From Bugula neritina (taxonomy: Eukaryota > Bryozoa > Gymnolaemata > Cheilostomatida > Bugulidae): a stretch of DNA of 64,000 nucleotides. The stretch is from positions 15,516,722-15,580,721 of the forward strand of contig OZ037766.1 of assembly GCA_964035545.1 (NCBI GenBank), written 5' to 3'. This document shows, in pieces, positions 43,348-57,723 of this stretch. The notes under the pieces are model-generated. The model ran no database searches, was not told where the DNA came from, and saw nothing but the letters and a program-made list of their open reading frames with translations. Position 1 is the stretch's first letter, and each line of letters starts with the position of its first letter. The position numbers and the translations under genes were made by a program.

Positions 43348-46300
43348 GCAAATGAAAGAGGTGAAGAACCGATGGAAGAGCTTGTCAAGCTGTCAAACCT
43401 TTCAGCTGATGAAAAAACAGAAAATGCCATGCTCAGGAGCAGAATAGATGAACAGTGTGAGCTAATTATGATTTTAAAGCAGCGAGCCGATGAAGCCTTA
43501 ACTAAACTCAAAACAACAGAGAGAATACGAGATACTCTAGAAGAGTTCCGTAAGAATGCTCAAGGCGCTATTAGCGCTGAGACTAGAAAATGTGAAATGC
43601 TAGACAGAAGGTTCAATGAGCTGGCCGACAATCACCAGGAGCTGATCAAGTTTAAGGATGAATATAAAATTGAGAATGAATCGCTGAGAAAAGAAAATGC
43701 CCAGCTTAAAGCAGACAATGAAAGGCTGTTTTCAGATGCTCTTCAAGAAAAGCAGCTTATTGTTGAAGATTTGGAGAAGCAAATTGAAATTCTGAAAGAG
43801 AAGTGTGCATTGGCTGAGCAAAATGCTTTGTAAGTTGACGGATGCATGTCTAAGACTCTCAATGGCTTCTCAATTTGCAGTTACCTTGTGGAATTATTCT
43901 GATTTTATAGTGATTCGCCCATACTGTTTGTGTAATCAATTAAAAATCACATAATATAGTTAGGTTACTAATTTCCTTTAGATTAATTTTTTAGAGAGTG
44001 CAATCATTTGATGCTTGAAAATCGAAAGGTGCTGCAAGAGAGGATTGATCTTACAGAGAATAATCTAAACTCTACTATAGTGAAGTTGGAGCAGCAAGTG
44101 ATAGACACTGAAAGACGATTGAAAGGTAAGTTTTTTCTTTAACCTACATACATGTTTCATTTGTTATACAACAAAGAAATTTCTATCTGGAGATTTATGA
44201 AATTTCTGAATGGAATTATGAATCTAATATTAGAATCATTTAAATTTATTTAGAACACAATTTAACTTTAGATAAAACCATGAAAATATTTTGGTTTGCA
44301 TAAAGACTTTGCTTAACTTGAATTCTGCTGAGCTAATGCTAAGTTCTACCTTGAAAAGTTGTTTTGGTGTGCTGCAACTGTAATTAAATGCTGCTGCAGT
44401 GACAGTTTCAAACTTAAAAGTTAGAGTAAATAAATTTGTAGGTATATTTTGGGCTTAAAACTGTAAGTTGATCATTTTAGTTTAACAAAACAGGTTATTC
44501 TAGTTTAACTGGAGCTTTTAGAATAAGTCATTACACAACACTGTTAAGCACAATAAAAAATCACAAAGGATATAATCTAAAACTGGTTTTATGCAGAAAG
44601 GAAAATTAAAATTAAAAATAATGTATTTTTGGTGTATTAATATTAAATACTTAAAAACTAATACACGACCTATAATTTAGTGTAAAACAAATAGTGGACG
44701 ATTTAAAACTAGTGTAATTTTTTTAGAATGCATAGAAGACAGTACATTTTTAACAATGATTACAACAATATTGTTTGATCTAATTTTTTTGCTAAAAACA
44801 TTTAGAAAATGATTTTTGCTAGTTTAAGGGATGAACAATTAGTGTTTTATCAAAGCTGAATATAATTCTCTGTTAAATTACCTCTGTTTTATTCCGTGGT
44901 AATGGACCAAACCTAATCTATGGGAGTTGTGTTTCTTGTAAAAGTATATCATATTGAACAAAAAGAAGACAGCTTTCAACATATTTAAGATATATTTAAC
45001 AATTCAATAGCTTAGCGCAGCCGTTCAATGCATACATTATTTTCTTTACATTTGCTGATACATCAGCTGGTTAATGCAAATGTTTTAATATGAAAATGAG
45101 ACAATTGATATTAAAATTCAACCCCAGTTTTGATAAATTGGGTGACATTAATTGTGTGGTATTATGTAATTATTTATTTTACCAATGCTCATCTTTAGAA
45201 GTGACAAGAAAATATAATGAACAGAGCAGTAGCATAGAAAACAAAGAAGCAGATAAAGTGGAACGATTAGAGCAGCTTACTAAGGAAAAGGATGAACTGC
45301 TTGCGCTAGTTATGCAAAGAGGGAAAACTATTGAGGTGAGGTTTTGATTCTTTGTCTTGTTTTGAAATGTAACTTTTATTTACCTTGAAAAAAATCTTAT
45401 TATTGCCAATTCAGTTATTCAAACACATTGATATATATTTTTCATTGAAATAGAAGGGTGGGGGAATAGTGACATTGTGCACCATTTGTGTTTAGTAATT
45501 ATAAACACGTGGAGTTATCTGATAAATTAATACCTAAATTATAATGAGCAAAATATTCAATGTGGTTTCATTTTAAAAGCACCTCAATTATTAAAAATGT
45601 TTCAAAGAAAATCTACAGATTTCTGTTCAATGGATGGTGTGAGGGTACATACGCTCTCTATGTATTCTCTGCAAGTTATTTGTGTTATTTAGAGATAACG
45701 CATAGAAAGTTATTAACATATTATGTGAACTCGCATATTTTTTTCTCATCTAAAAAACTAAGCTGCTGGTGTTATTTGTTTTTAAGTTCTTTTTTATTTT
45801 TGAGACAAAATTTAATGCACTCCACTGAATCTCAGCACTTATACATAATTTTCAGAGTATTGTGAGTTAGAGTTGTCTCTCCTTTTTATGTTGATGAAAA
45901 GCACCTCAAAACACTTGTTCTAGAAAATGATTTATTTGTGCCTTGTTGCACAGTGAGTGAAATGTCAATTTGATTAATTGCCATAGGTAATATTTGGCTC
46001 TCACCATATGTTTGTAATTGTTCTTTCAATAATTTTAATCAAAAGTGATTATAGATGTTTGTAATGACTCTTTCAAGAACATTAATAAATAGCCACCTGG
46101 CTGGTTTATTTTATAGGAGAAAGTTGCTGAAAATAAAAAGCTGGAAAGCAAAGCTGAAGAGGCTAGAAAAAGACAGAAAGAAGCAGAAGAGAGATTTGAG
46201 TGAGTTGCTTTATGTTGTTGTAAAACAATATTGCTTGTTCATATTTTATCATTTGAAAATATAGTCCTTGCATTAATTTGTAACCTCCAAGTTATAGTCA

Positions 46301-48104
46301 AGCACATTACTCGCTATTTGTTCAAATTTATTGGTAGAATATTGGTAACTTGGAGGCATACTATAATGTTCACATTTCAATACTACTCCTATTTTCATTT
46401 TACCATCAAAAATTGTTGTGTTCATTCTTCTATAACAATTAATGACTCCACTGTTTGACGAGTAAATATAGGAAACTATTTTCAAGCAGTAGCCACAACA
46501 TAGTTATAATTGAGTGAAGTTTGAAGAGTCTGCAAGTGTGACTTTCTAATTTATCTTCTACAGGCGAGAGTCTGCTGCTGTTGACAGCAACCTGCAGATT
46601 ATAAAGCTGCGTAAGGAGTTGATGCATTCTCAAGATCACATGACAGAAATAGACAAGGTGAGTGATGGTGGTGATATATGAATGTGTGCTCATAGGTGTG
46701 TGTATATACATACATACATAGGTGTATGTATGTATATGTATATGTAATTGGTATGCGTTTGTATGTATATAATGCATTCACTTTGTAACAGTATTGCTTT
46801 ATGAAATTATCTTTCTCAGATGTAGCATACAATATACACATTTTTCTTAAAAAATTGTTAGTAAAAGATTAAATATAAATGCAACAACAACACAAATGCA
46901 GGCTCCAGTGGCTTTATATACACAACTATTGGAATATTGATCTTAGCTAGAAGTTAACATGTTCATAGGGTTAGCACTGTTGCGGTACACTATAGTAAAT
47001 TGTTAGATAAAGTTACATAACACTAAAACCCATGCAGCTGGAGATATTACTCAGATACACAAAATTAATATAGAAAGTAATAAGTTTTTAAATATTTGTA
47101 TGGAGGTTATTTTTGCTAATTAGATTATTCATTCACTTTGCTTTATAATCAATACTCACTGTGAAATAATTGAATACTTGCTCTCACATAAATAACTCTA
47201 GCTAAATAAAGTAAAAATAATTAGGCTATAAGGAACAGATATTGGCACACTATTTATGCTTCTCCTTAGCGTAGTGAGATAAAAAAACACAGCTAAATAA
47301 AGTGAATAAACTACTCAACCTACCGCAGTTGAATATGGCGTATTCTGTTTTATTATAAATATAGCTATTGTAATGTAGGGTAAAAAGTCAAAAGCATATT
47401 TTATAATATGTTCCTTACAATAGAGTTTATAAATAGTGTGTTAAACGCTTTGATTCTTTGATTCGTACAAATTAATATATACTATACACACTTATATGCA
47501 TGCATTTTGCTTATAAAATACATAATTGCCCACATTCACCTCATAAACAATGGTTCTTGGTAATATAATCAGTTTTGTGTAAAGTTCAACACATGTAAAC
47601 CAAATTCATTGAACTCTGTGATTGGATTTGACAACATGAGTGATTTAGGCGTAATAATACTGATTCTGCACAATATATTGTAGTTATTATAATTATAATG
47701 ACATATTTTAATATAATTTGTGCATTTAGTTTTCTTACTATATTTTATGCAATTTCTATTTGACTCTGGTTATACAATACCTATAATGCACAATAAGATC
47801 TATAAGTTTATGACCATAAGGTAAATATAAAAAAAATGCTATTGCACAGGCTCAGTCAAATCTTTCAAAAGTTAAAAGTATAAAATTATTAGGAAGTACA
47901 GTCTTCATTATTTCAGTGTGATGATTACTAGTTTAATGCTTAGTTGGTTGTAAATTGTTTATGCATCACACGGTGCTGTTTATGTTCTACTTTTCATATT
48001 GTTTGTGTAATTTACAGAAATTTGAAGCCTACAAGACCCACACAAACAAGTTGCTGCAACAAGAGAGAGATCTCAATGCTAAGCTTCGACATCTGACAGC
48101 CTAA
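43348..48104 (+). CDS. CCDC89: Coiled-coil protein resembling CCDC89 (at least 329 aa, 6 exons seen)
   Basis: Exons are 43348-43829, 43995-44125, 45199-45335, 46117-46199, 46564-46657 and 48018-48104 (TAA). Phases are consistent and donors are strong (GTAAGT, GTGAGT). From the ATG at 43372 the product is 329 aa; the frame is open 8 codons further to an acceptor at 43347, so an upstream coding exon may exist. The protein is almost entirely heptad-type, Glu/Lys/Leu-rich coiled coil with no membrane segment or signal. The N-terminal AMLRSRIDEQCELIMILKQR and C-terminal LNAKLRHL ends match what I remember of CCDC89 (human protein about 374 aa, a Hey1-interacting testis protein). AATAAA at 48826-48831 gives a 3'UTR of about 740 bases. 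A general coiled-coil protein is the alternative. Confidence 0.8.
46690..46765. repeat. TGTA/CATA microsatellite in an intron
   Basis: GTGTGTATATACATACATACATAG and related tetranucleotides lie in intron 5 of the coiled-coil gene. No other signal is seen there. Confidence 0.7.
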
Positions 48105-51100
48105 GCATGTTGAAGGACATCAACCTTTCTTACCAGTCAAATGTTTAATACTCAGCCCCAAAAACACTAATGCCCTAATCTCTAAGGTCATTACAGTTGA
48201 TTGCATTTTGTATAGTATTCAGTAAAATGACACACTAATTGCTCCCAAGACACACCGTAGTACTTGAAATAGAAGGTTATATCTTGACCTCCCCTGCAAT
48301 ATTTATTGCTCTTATGAGAATTATTTTATAGACTTCGTGTGCTAGCATATAGTTGAGTCAGCAATGTTAGTACTGTTATATGCTGCCACATGCTTATGAA
48401 TTTTACCAACGATTATGCTCTTGTTATAGTTAACAAATCTATCTGCTTCGTCTTCACTGTCTATTGTATACAAAATCATCACTCACTTTAAATTTTATTC
48501 AAACTTGAAACTATTAATTTCCACGAAAGTTTACTATGTTTGCTGATATTTTTAGATTTAGATATAATTTAATTTTTCAGTCATTATTCTTGTTTGTTAG
48601 ATTTTGGGCACTCAGAAAATAATATGTAGGCTAGCTACATATTTAGTTCACAAAACACACGCAGTTCTAAGCAGAGGTATTTACTGTGTTATATTTTAAT
48701 TTACTAGTTTTATTGTTTGAAAAATAATAATTTCCCACTTACTAAGCATTTAAAACCTGAAGTGTAAAATATGAGTTGCATTAATCTTGAAGCTCTGGAG
48801 TCCAGCTTAAGAGTGCTTTTCTATAAATAAACAATTGATAAAACTAAGGTGTATGTGTGCTATATATGCAAGTTACAAAAATTATGAAAAAAACATATGA
48901 AAAATTTTATTTTACAAATATTCGTTCTTGAATTTTAATTATTTTGAATTAACGGTTATCTCAGCATTTGTATTGGTATTGATGCTCATGCATTTGGCAT
49001 AATAATTTTCAATAAATCTACAGAACTAGCTGTATAGCTGAACACAGCCTGTGTACATTTGTATACCTCAACTGTAAGATGTACTGCAGCCTGTTTGGTA
49101 TATTGGCTACTGTAACATCAAAACAGGTTTTAGCGCTAATTATAGATCTATAAAACATGAAACCGATATTGATTTAATGTACTGTCACTAATAACTACTT
49201 TGAAACTATAATAACAGTGTACATTCACATGTGAGACGATTAAGATGCCAAAATCAGCAGCAAGTCAAATTAGGTTACACGAGTGTTCAGCTAGTCTGTT
49301 ATCAACAGGGTAATGACTTTTATTTGCAGAATTTCTGCGCAATTTTACTAAAAACTTTACGATATTAAGAAAAAGTTATTGGAAATGAGTTCAAGGACTG
49401 CAATTACGTGCAACTGTATATGCTTTCATATTGGCTAGTTTCGACCAATCTAAATCAAATAAGCATAATGGGATTTCTTTAGCAATCCAACATCATGTAA
49501 CAAGGTTACTTGATCGTAACACTTTCACTTATGCAGCACACTGGGTTAGTATCAGAAATTGTGGTTAGTATAGCAAAGCAGATAAAATTATTGGTGATAA
49601 CTGGCACAAAATGAAAGTGTGATCTAAGAAGACTGTATATAATATAGCTGGTAAGTTGAGCTAATAGCATATCACATATTTCTCACTTTTACCTCGGCAG
49701 CTGTAGTGACGTACAGGTAGCTAATTGGTATATCACATATGTATTTTACAAATACACAAAACTCGAAATTCCCAACAAGTTCACTGAAGTGAAACTTTTT
49801 AGTGGCTATATTAGTAAAATACATACAGTATTTATTTATCATTTCTATAAGGTTCATTTTTAAACCGCTCTTGATTTTCTCTGTAAGATAGAAATTTATA
49901 AATCAATAGTGACATTTCATTCTAAATTATTTTCTATCTAAGAAACTAAGTTCAAGGTTTTATCTTGTCTCTAGTGTTAGGATTCACTAGACTAGATCAA
50001 TATCAACAAAATGTTGATTACCTAGGATAAATTGGAAATTTTCAGCCTTTACTCTACAGCTGTTAACTTAATAAAAAATTAAAGCATGAATATTTTACTA
50101 TTACTAATTATACGAATTATTAACTTCTCGTAAAGCATATTTTTGGTATTGGTTTAAGGATCGTGAATTGTTGTAAATATACTTTCTCACCAAAAATTTT
50201 TTCTCAAGTGCATTACTTGAGCATCTATTTTCAAACTATAGCCCATCCGTATGACCTTTGAAATAGAAAAAGTTGGATATAGCGGCTAAATCTAGTATTT
50301 TGTATGAGTTTATAAAAGACATAGTTTAATTTATGAAAGTTTCACATCTATATAAATATGTGTATAGCTGTAAAATGAGCTGGCTACATTTTTGAACCTA
50401 AAATCTTAAACTTTAAGAAGTTGAAGAACTAAAGTTTTTGGGTAGGTAGACTATTTGTTTAAATTATTACAATCCACGTGTTAATGTAATAACCTAAAAA
50501 TATTTTTCATATTCTTAAATATTATTTTGATTGTATGGTTTCAATTTATATAATATGTCTGCTAGTAGACATATTTATAGTTTCTGTTCTCTCTCCCCCT
50601 CCTCCCCAATACACTACATGATGAGAAAATCCTTTATTTTGAGATTAATTACTTGTTATCATTACAGTTATTGTAATATTTTCCTAAATTAGTTACTGAT
50701 TACTTGGTACCTTCTCAGCAAATATGAATTGTCAACATCACAGCACGCAGCATCTATTATTATATTACATCAATTAATTATACTGTTTGCCACAGGAAGC
50801 TGCTTTTCTGGCTGTAGGTGTTTTTGTTATTATAAAAGGCTTTCTTCAACAAAAATAAAATGTATTTCTGAGTAAAATCTTCTGTTTTTCAGGCATGCAT
50901 TTTGTTAATATTTATGGCTGTAAAGACTTTGAACCCACATTCCTACACCTTGACTTCTGGCAGTAAACTGTTTCAGTAATGTGTCTGAGTTATTAAAATA
51001 ATCAGTCAGTGATAAACTCTTCTAGTTCAAATTGAATTATTGTATGTGTGCAGCTTCTGCAATTATGTATATTCAACTTATTTCCCCAACGGGCCTTTTG

Positions 51101-54100
51101 TATTGTCTAAACTTGTTGCAACTAAAGGTTACCAAAGGATTTTGCTGAAGTTGTGGTAGACAGCAGTTGTAAGCTGTCATCACCAGATTAAGCCGAGATG
51201 CTAAGCAAATCCAGGCACGAAATAATGCAATGTGTAACAATGTAATACAAATGGCACTTGAGCTATTGCTAACAACATGCTTGAGACCTGCGTGTAACTG
51301 TCACTCACTATACACCGTGCTGACTTGTCTTTCACAATTCTTTACTTTTAAAATCTCCCGAGTCCAGTTTGCTCATAGCAAGGAAATGGCTATTATTTGG
51401 ATGCTATTTTTAATATCTATAGTGTGAGTAGTTCATTGAGATAAGTTTATTAATGCTACTCTGGTGGGTCTGACCTTGATTTATGCTGATAGACTATACA
51501 TGTAGTGTCATCACTTGAATAGAGTAAACAGTAATGAATGTACTTGAAACTTTTTATATTTCACTCAATACAAAATATTGAATGTCTATCTATTACTATT
51601 ACTATACTTGTCCGCAAAGTTTCTTGGTTTTGCTGATTTTTGCTGTTATTTAACTTTACTGATCTAACTTTGCTACCACTGCATACTTGGCTCAACTTTG
51701 ACAAACATTCAGCAAAAAGGCACATTCAGAAAAGCTGAAAGACAAAAAGTTATTGCACATTTCTTTTAGTATTATGTTAATACTATAATAGCCTTGTGAT
51801 CATCAAGTTATCAGAAAATATGCATAAAATAATGGTCAATCATATTTTATGAATAATTCTTTTCATTACTCCGCTATTAGCACAACCTCAGATGTATGCG
51901 AACTTTTTCACTCCTACATTCATAATCTACCAGCATGGGAACATGATCTTGCATACATGTCTATTAGCTTGGCATTCTATTTTTAAGCTTTTTGGAGGTA
52001 AGAAAGTCATAGTAATCATGATCCATAAAATAGCTTGCAACTGCACTTTAATGTTGGTAACACAGATTCTAGCATGTATTTTAGCAGCAATTTATCAGGC
52101 AGCTTTCAAGCGCAGTTATGATTTATTTTATTCTACAAGCATTTAAAAGTAGTGTGGTGACCTAAATGTTCATGTCATATTTGATTCAGAAAATTGTGTC
52201 GTTAATCGAAAAGTGTTATGTAAAACACTCAATAAGATTGAATTTACTAGTTTCATCATCTATTTCACATTAAGTAGGTATTGCTACCTATTCAGCTTGC
52301 ACGTTATATATTTTTACCATGCTCACCTTGCACATATATAATAATAATAACTGATATACTGTTGCTTCATGCATTGAAACCACTTGGCAGCCATTTCATT
52401 ATATAGAGACACTAGTTAATGATCTCAAAGGATCTGCATGAATTTATTATCTTGCTACATCATCATTCTGCTTCTAGCCAGCCCTAAATGTAGCAGTAGT
52501 GGGATATGTACCATTAAATATTTTCCATGTCAAGTTTTTTTTTCTATAATGTGTCTAAGCATGTATCTGTATCAATTAAATACAGAAGTGCAAATAATAC
52601 CATACTAATTGTTGTTGAATTATCTATATAAATTTTGTTTTTAAATGTTACTTGAGAATGTGTTGAATAAATCACATCGTTTTGTTTTCCCTACAGAGTA
52701 AAATTTTTACTTTATTTTACAAAATTGTAGCTGCTAGATACAACTGTGCTTTAGCAATGAGTTTTATCATTATAAGAAAAATTCTACACATGCAGGCTAC
52801 ATGCTTCGTGTATATGCATGTATATGTAGTACATGTAGTAAATATATTAACCATATGGGCAGTACAGGCAATCTATGCAGTTGATGTACTATTTGCACTA
52901 GATTTAGTAAATTATGTCGCTACAAAACTTAACTCAGTTTTCAGTTTATAATTCTATCCTGCAAATTAAATCTCTGTACTATCTGTTGTAGGGATTTCGA
53001 AGTTCTTTAATATTATTGCTGCTAGCTAATACCATTGTCTCTCTATTAGAAGAGAAAGTCATGAAATCTCTTTCCACATAGCTCAGCATACTCATTAGGT
53101 ATAAGCTATCTTACCATGAGTGAATGAGTTGAAAATCACAGCTATTCAGAGGTAAGTTTTCTTATGTATATGCGCAAGAATGGGACATACAGTACGTAAT
53201 TAAGTTGATCTAACAAGCCAGTTCAAAGTGCATATTATTTTAAACAAAGCTGTTCTTTGATGAAAAATTTAGTTTTTGTCTCTGATCACCTCCATATTGA
53301 CTGGCTCAACCCAAAAATCATAAAACATTGTCTGTGCTTCTTTTCAAGTTTTTTTTTATTCTGCCCTTACATCTCCCTTGATTCTTAGCAGGAGATGACC
53401 AAGTTAATGTGTGCCTTCAGTAAGTTGTGAATAAAACAGAAAGTTTAAGTATTCTTTGTTATTCTTCTTGAGTTTTCAAATTTGTCAAGACGACCTGACA
53501 GTAACCAACGGTGCGAGGTCATCTATAGATACAAATTTTATACAACAAGAAATCCAGTTAAAAATACTTTTATTTGATAAAATTATAATGTCGCCATTTG
53601 AGGGTGGGTCTGAGGCGTCTCATTAGAACATTATATATGCTCTGAACTTGCATACCTACAAGCTAAGGTCTCAATCCACAGAGAAAAGCTGACACTTACT
53701 CTGTTACAAAACTTATAGTCTTGATGATTAAATTTTATTGCATCGAATCTGTAGGGCTGCTTCTTTGAGGCATTAGACATTCTTTCTTCTAGCTTACTGA
53801 ATAGCTCTTTGGTGTTGGTTACAGTTGAGGTCAGGGGTTTGCACTGATCTGTACCATATCTTTTTTTTCCTATTCTATATATACATCATAGCCTCTTCAT
53901 GTTGTGTCTAATGGAGGCGCAACATTCCAATTTTTTTATGCCGCAATTACTCCAAACTGTAATGATAAGATTGGAAAAACATTGTATGCATCTGTTTGAT
54001 TGTTAACAATATACTGTGTCATTTGAAAACAGCAGTTTCTGTGTTCACACTCTTTTTATTCTTTTTGATTGTGCGATTGCACTGGTGCAGTGTGTGCTGC

Positions 54101-55747
54101 ACGGTAATATAGCTATAAAGACTCAAGGTCACACAATACTAAGTGTACTATAAACATATGACTGTTTTGAGGAATACCTTTCGAACAACCCACATGCGGC
54201 TAATCATTTGTTGGTGTGATCAACACCGTTTAAATATGAGTATCTAACTAGACCAGTTAGGAAACTAATTAATTATGCAATAAATAATTAGCAGTTCACA
54301 TGTTATAAGAGTGTTTAATTATGTAAAGCCATTTGTTTCAGTTTAGTGTGCTATAATTAAATAGATGCTGGTGGTCAGATGTGAACTATAACAACAAGTA
54401 CAGTTATGCAATATTCATGTAATGGAGCATCGTGAAAATTATAATATTCATGAATACTAGGAAAGCTGCAGTACATTGTTGTTAGTAGTGCATAGTGGTT
54501 ATTTTGATCTTATACATGCATATGTCAGCTATATGCCTACTAAAAGTACTGATGCATATTATTTTAAATATAGCAAGGTATGGGTTAATACAAAATTATT
54601 CAGACATTACACGTTTGATGTATGTTTGCATCAATGCTACAAATTACAATTGTTTGCTGAACAATTTAGTGGTAATGGACCACAATTTGGCAACGGCAAC
54701 CTCAAAATTGTATTATCATTTGTTGATGCTTGGTAAAACATGGCTCTACATATTGCTATGATTACAATTTTATATAACATCTTCAACTAGCAAGCATTGT
54801 TGATAGTGTGAATATTCAAAAAGGCTTCAGTACCTAGCACCACTATTGTATGCAGACAACACAATTTATGTTGCATACATGTGCTGTAAAAGCTTTAAAT
54901 GAGTTTTGGAATTATTCATGCTTACAATAAATATTTTCATTGAAAATGGCCCATAAATTTATGCAAATATAAGCACTACACATAACAAAATTTTACTGAC
55001 TTCAGAGATGACCAAGCAAAAAAGCTTTCTCAAAGGTTTTATCCCAGAGAGAATCCTTCATGAGAAAAATTATTTCAAGGTTTGTTTTCACTGTGGCACA
55101 AAAGCAACTTTGAAAATGGTCTATTGCTAGGCTAGCACTCTAACTACTAGATCATGGGTGCTCCATGTAACCAAACAAATAGTGTGATATATTCTTTCAA
55201 AAAATTAAGACAAAACTGTACAGCATCAAACATACTTTATTAAACATAATCTCAAAAATTTCATTTAGAACATTATAGTCTTATAGCCAAACTTTAGTTG
55301 TGTCATAAATTCTTTTCATCATAAGATTACAAGTTTGCTCAAGTTGATTTAAATGCTATTCGTTGCCAAATTAGTGTGCAAGATATGTTCTAAAAATGAC
55401 AAATTATGTAAGTTGTTACTATGGCTACGATTTAAATTCAATCTTAAATTCTAAATCATTTGAACTAAACTTTATTAAATTCAAGTTCACTGAAAATAAA
55501 GCAATACTTCAGTAAACTTTATTCCTGCTGCTTTAAATACAAAAAATTTCAAAATGATGGTTTTTGTCTACAAAAACACAACTTTTTACTTGAATGCATA
55601 TAATTGGATTGTTATAACTGATAGACTATAATATATATGCATTGGCATTATATGTTCATTTGAGTAGATATGCTAAATGCATCTTTTAGAATATGAAAGT
55701 GTCAATGAAAACTTGATGAGTTTTCAATTATAATTTCAATTTTGCAG
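48105..55747. other. Long non-coding spacer before the GPCR gene
   Basis: 48105 to about 48850 is the 3'UTR of the coiled-coil gene. Beyond it, 6.9 kb shows only AT-rich DNA with short random open frames. 55118-55168 (minus) resembles the 5' half of a tRNA (GTAGTTAGAGTGCTAGCCTAGC) without a B box. A 5' non-coding exon of the GPCR gene should lie somewhere here, because its first coding exon begins after an acceptor at 55747. Confidence 0.5.
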
Positions 55748-55760
55748 ATTCTTAATAGCT

Positions 55761-57723
55761 ATGATTGACTTTGGCAACTTGAGTGACCCAGTCAACATGA
55801 ATACTTATTATGTAAATGTGACATCTTCCAACACTAATATAGATCAGCCTTCACCAGGTAACTATGACTTCCATGTATATTAATATCAAACGTCTTATTA
55901 TTTTACAATGTCAATGAATCTGCTCCTCTATAATGGAATATATAATAATATGAGTTTTAATTAGTCTATTAATAGATTTTGCTACTGTAGTCTATAATAT
56001 ACATTATGCAAATGCCTTCACATGTGGAATGCATTGCTTGTTTTGTAACTAATTATATACTAGTTCCGTTTTGCAAGAAGCCTTATATATTTTGCAATTG
56101 TCTTTAGCTTATTAACTAAACCTAAAATCAGTATTAATATGAATAATAGTTACAAAATTATCTTTGCCATATTTTAAATAATTTTTGTCAACTTTTATAT
56201 TTCATTTTTCAGATTTATATGCTCCAGAGAGAATAATTTCTGCATTATTCAAAAGCGCATTGACTCTAGTTTGTATCATTGGAAATGGTTTGGTAATCGC
56301 AGCTGTAACAAGTCTAAAGCCGTTACGGACCCCTCCAAATGTATTGATTGTAAGTCTGGCTGTTTCGGATCTACTCGTTGGAATTATAGTAATGCCATTG
56401 TCTATTATGTACGTGTACCTGAGGAGATGGCCGCTTGGGTTTCGGGCATGCTCGGCTTGGGCTACCTTTGACGTAATGCTTTGTACGGCGTCTATTCTTA
56501 ATCTGATGATGCTGACAATTGATAGATATATGATCATAACTAGGCCTATGGTTTATGAGAAGTATAGAACTATTAGGATGCTACTGCTATGGATTTTTCT
56601 TACCTGGTTGTTAAGCATAATGATTAGTGTAACGCCTTTAATCATTGGCTGGGATGTGGAATTTAATGGAAAACTATGTGAAATTAACCACCAAATTGGC
56701 TACCAGTTATACGCTACGTTTGGGGCTTTCTATCTTCCGTTATTTGTTATGTTTGTGTTATACGGAAAAATATATAGCATCTCACGACATATGGCTAAGG
56801 AAGACAAAAAGATGCATCCAACATATTTAGAATCATTATATAGTGTAGATACAGAAGTCACCATGAATAGCCTTACAACTTTTCAAATGCTAACAACGAA
56901 AAGAACTTTTCAATTATCTTCTACAATTGATACACAAATGAGTATGCTTGAAAATGAAGATACTAATAAGGCAGTTGAAGAACCTGCTAGCGAAGAAAAA
57001 CAGGACTATCTTTCATGTAACCAGACAAATTCAAATGCAAATAAGCTTGATCATATCAAGAAACATACTGGAAATGATGGCAATGGTGTATGCTTTTATA
57101 TAGATCATAATAGTACAGCAGACATGGAAGATATGAACAAAAATATTTGCTATAAAGGGAATGAAGATAGCACTGGTAAAGGTACAGATAATAGTCATGA
57201 AGCTTGTTTGGATGATGAAACAAACAGTTTTATGCCTAATGCTAATGGTGCTAGTCATCAAGATGCATTACAGTTAAAATCGAATCCTATAAACATGCTT
57301 CAGTCTAGAAATGCTATACCAGCGGAACTGAGCTCTTGTATGTATCCTGCTAAGCATAAAAACTCAGATATATGTGAACCAATCAGACATTCAGCCAAAA
57401 GAAAAAAATCAACAGTAAGTGGAGGAAATGTGATGAAGACTCTGGGTGTCGTGATGGGCACGTTCACAGTGTGCTGGCTGCCATTTTTTATTCTGGCTGT
57501 TGTACGATCTAGCTGCCAAGATAATTGCCCTGTGCCAGAAACTGTCACCATTATTCTGACTTGGTTAGGTTATGTTAACTCATGTTTAAATCCAATTATT
57601 TATGTGAGCTTCAACAAGGACTTCAGAACACCATTCAAAGAAATACTATGCTGTCGATGTCGCACTATAAAGCATGCACTTCGCCAAAACATGTACCAAC
57701 AACGCTATGGCAGGAAAAGTTGA
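55761..57723 (+). CDS. Rhodopsin-family GPCR of the biogenic-amine type (535 aa, 2 exons)
   Basis: Exon 1 is 55761-55857 and exon 2 is 56213-57723; the junction splits an Asp codon (phase 1). The N-terminus has two N-glycosylation sites (NLS at 6, NVT at 19). Seven membrane segments are clear. Hallmarks are GNGLVI in TM1, SLAVSDLL in TM2, C112 and C188 for the disulfide, D119 (position 3.32, binds the amine) in FDVMLCTASILNL, DRY at 136-138, CWLPFF at 453-458 and NPIIY at 492-496. The tail has CCRC, suitable for palmitoylation. The third cytoplasmic loop is about 210 residues, hydrophilic and Asn/Ser-rich, as in muscarinic, dopamine D2 or histamine H1/H3 receptors. TM3 looks most like histamine H2/dopamine D1 receptors. 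The TM5 catechol serines are absent (ATFGAFYLP), so a catecholamine ligand is unlikely. It signals through G proteins at the plasma membrane; the ligand is unknown. Confidence 0.9.

Noticed and set aside
55118-55168. tRNA-like sequence on the minus strand
   Set aside because: Only the A-box half resembles a tRNA. No B box or matching acceptor strand follows, so at most it is a SINE fragment.
56202-57551. Several antisense open frames of 76-111 codons
   Set aside because: They mirror the GPCR coding exon in other frames and have no independent support.
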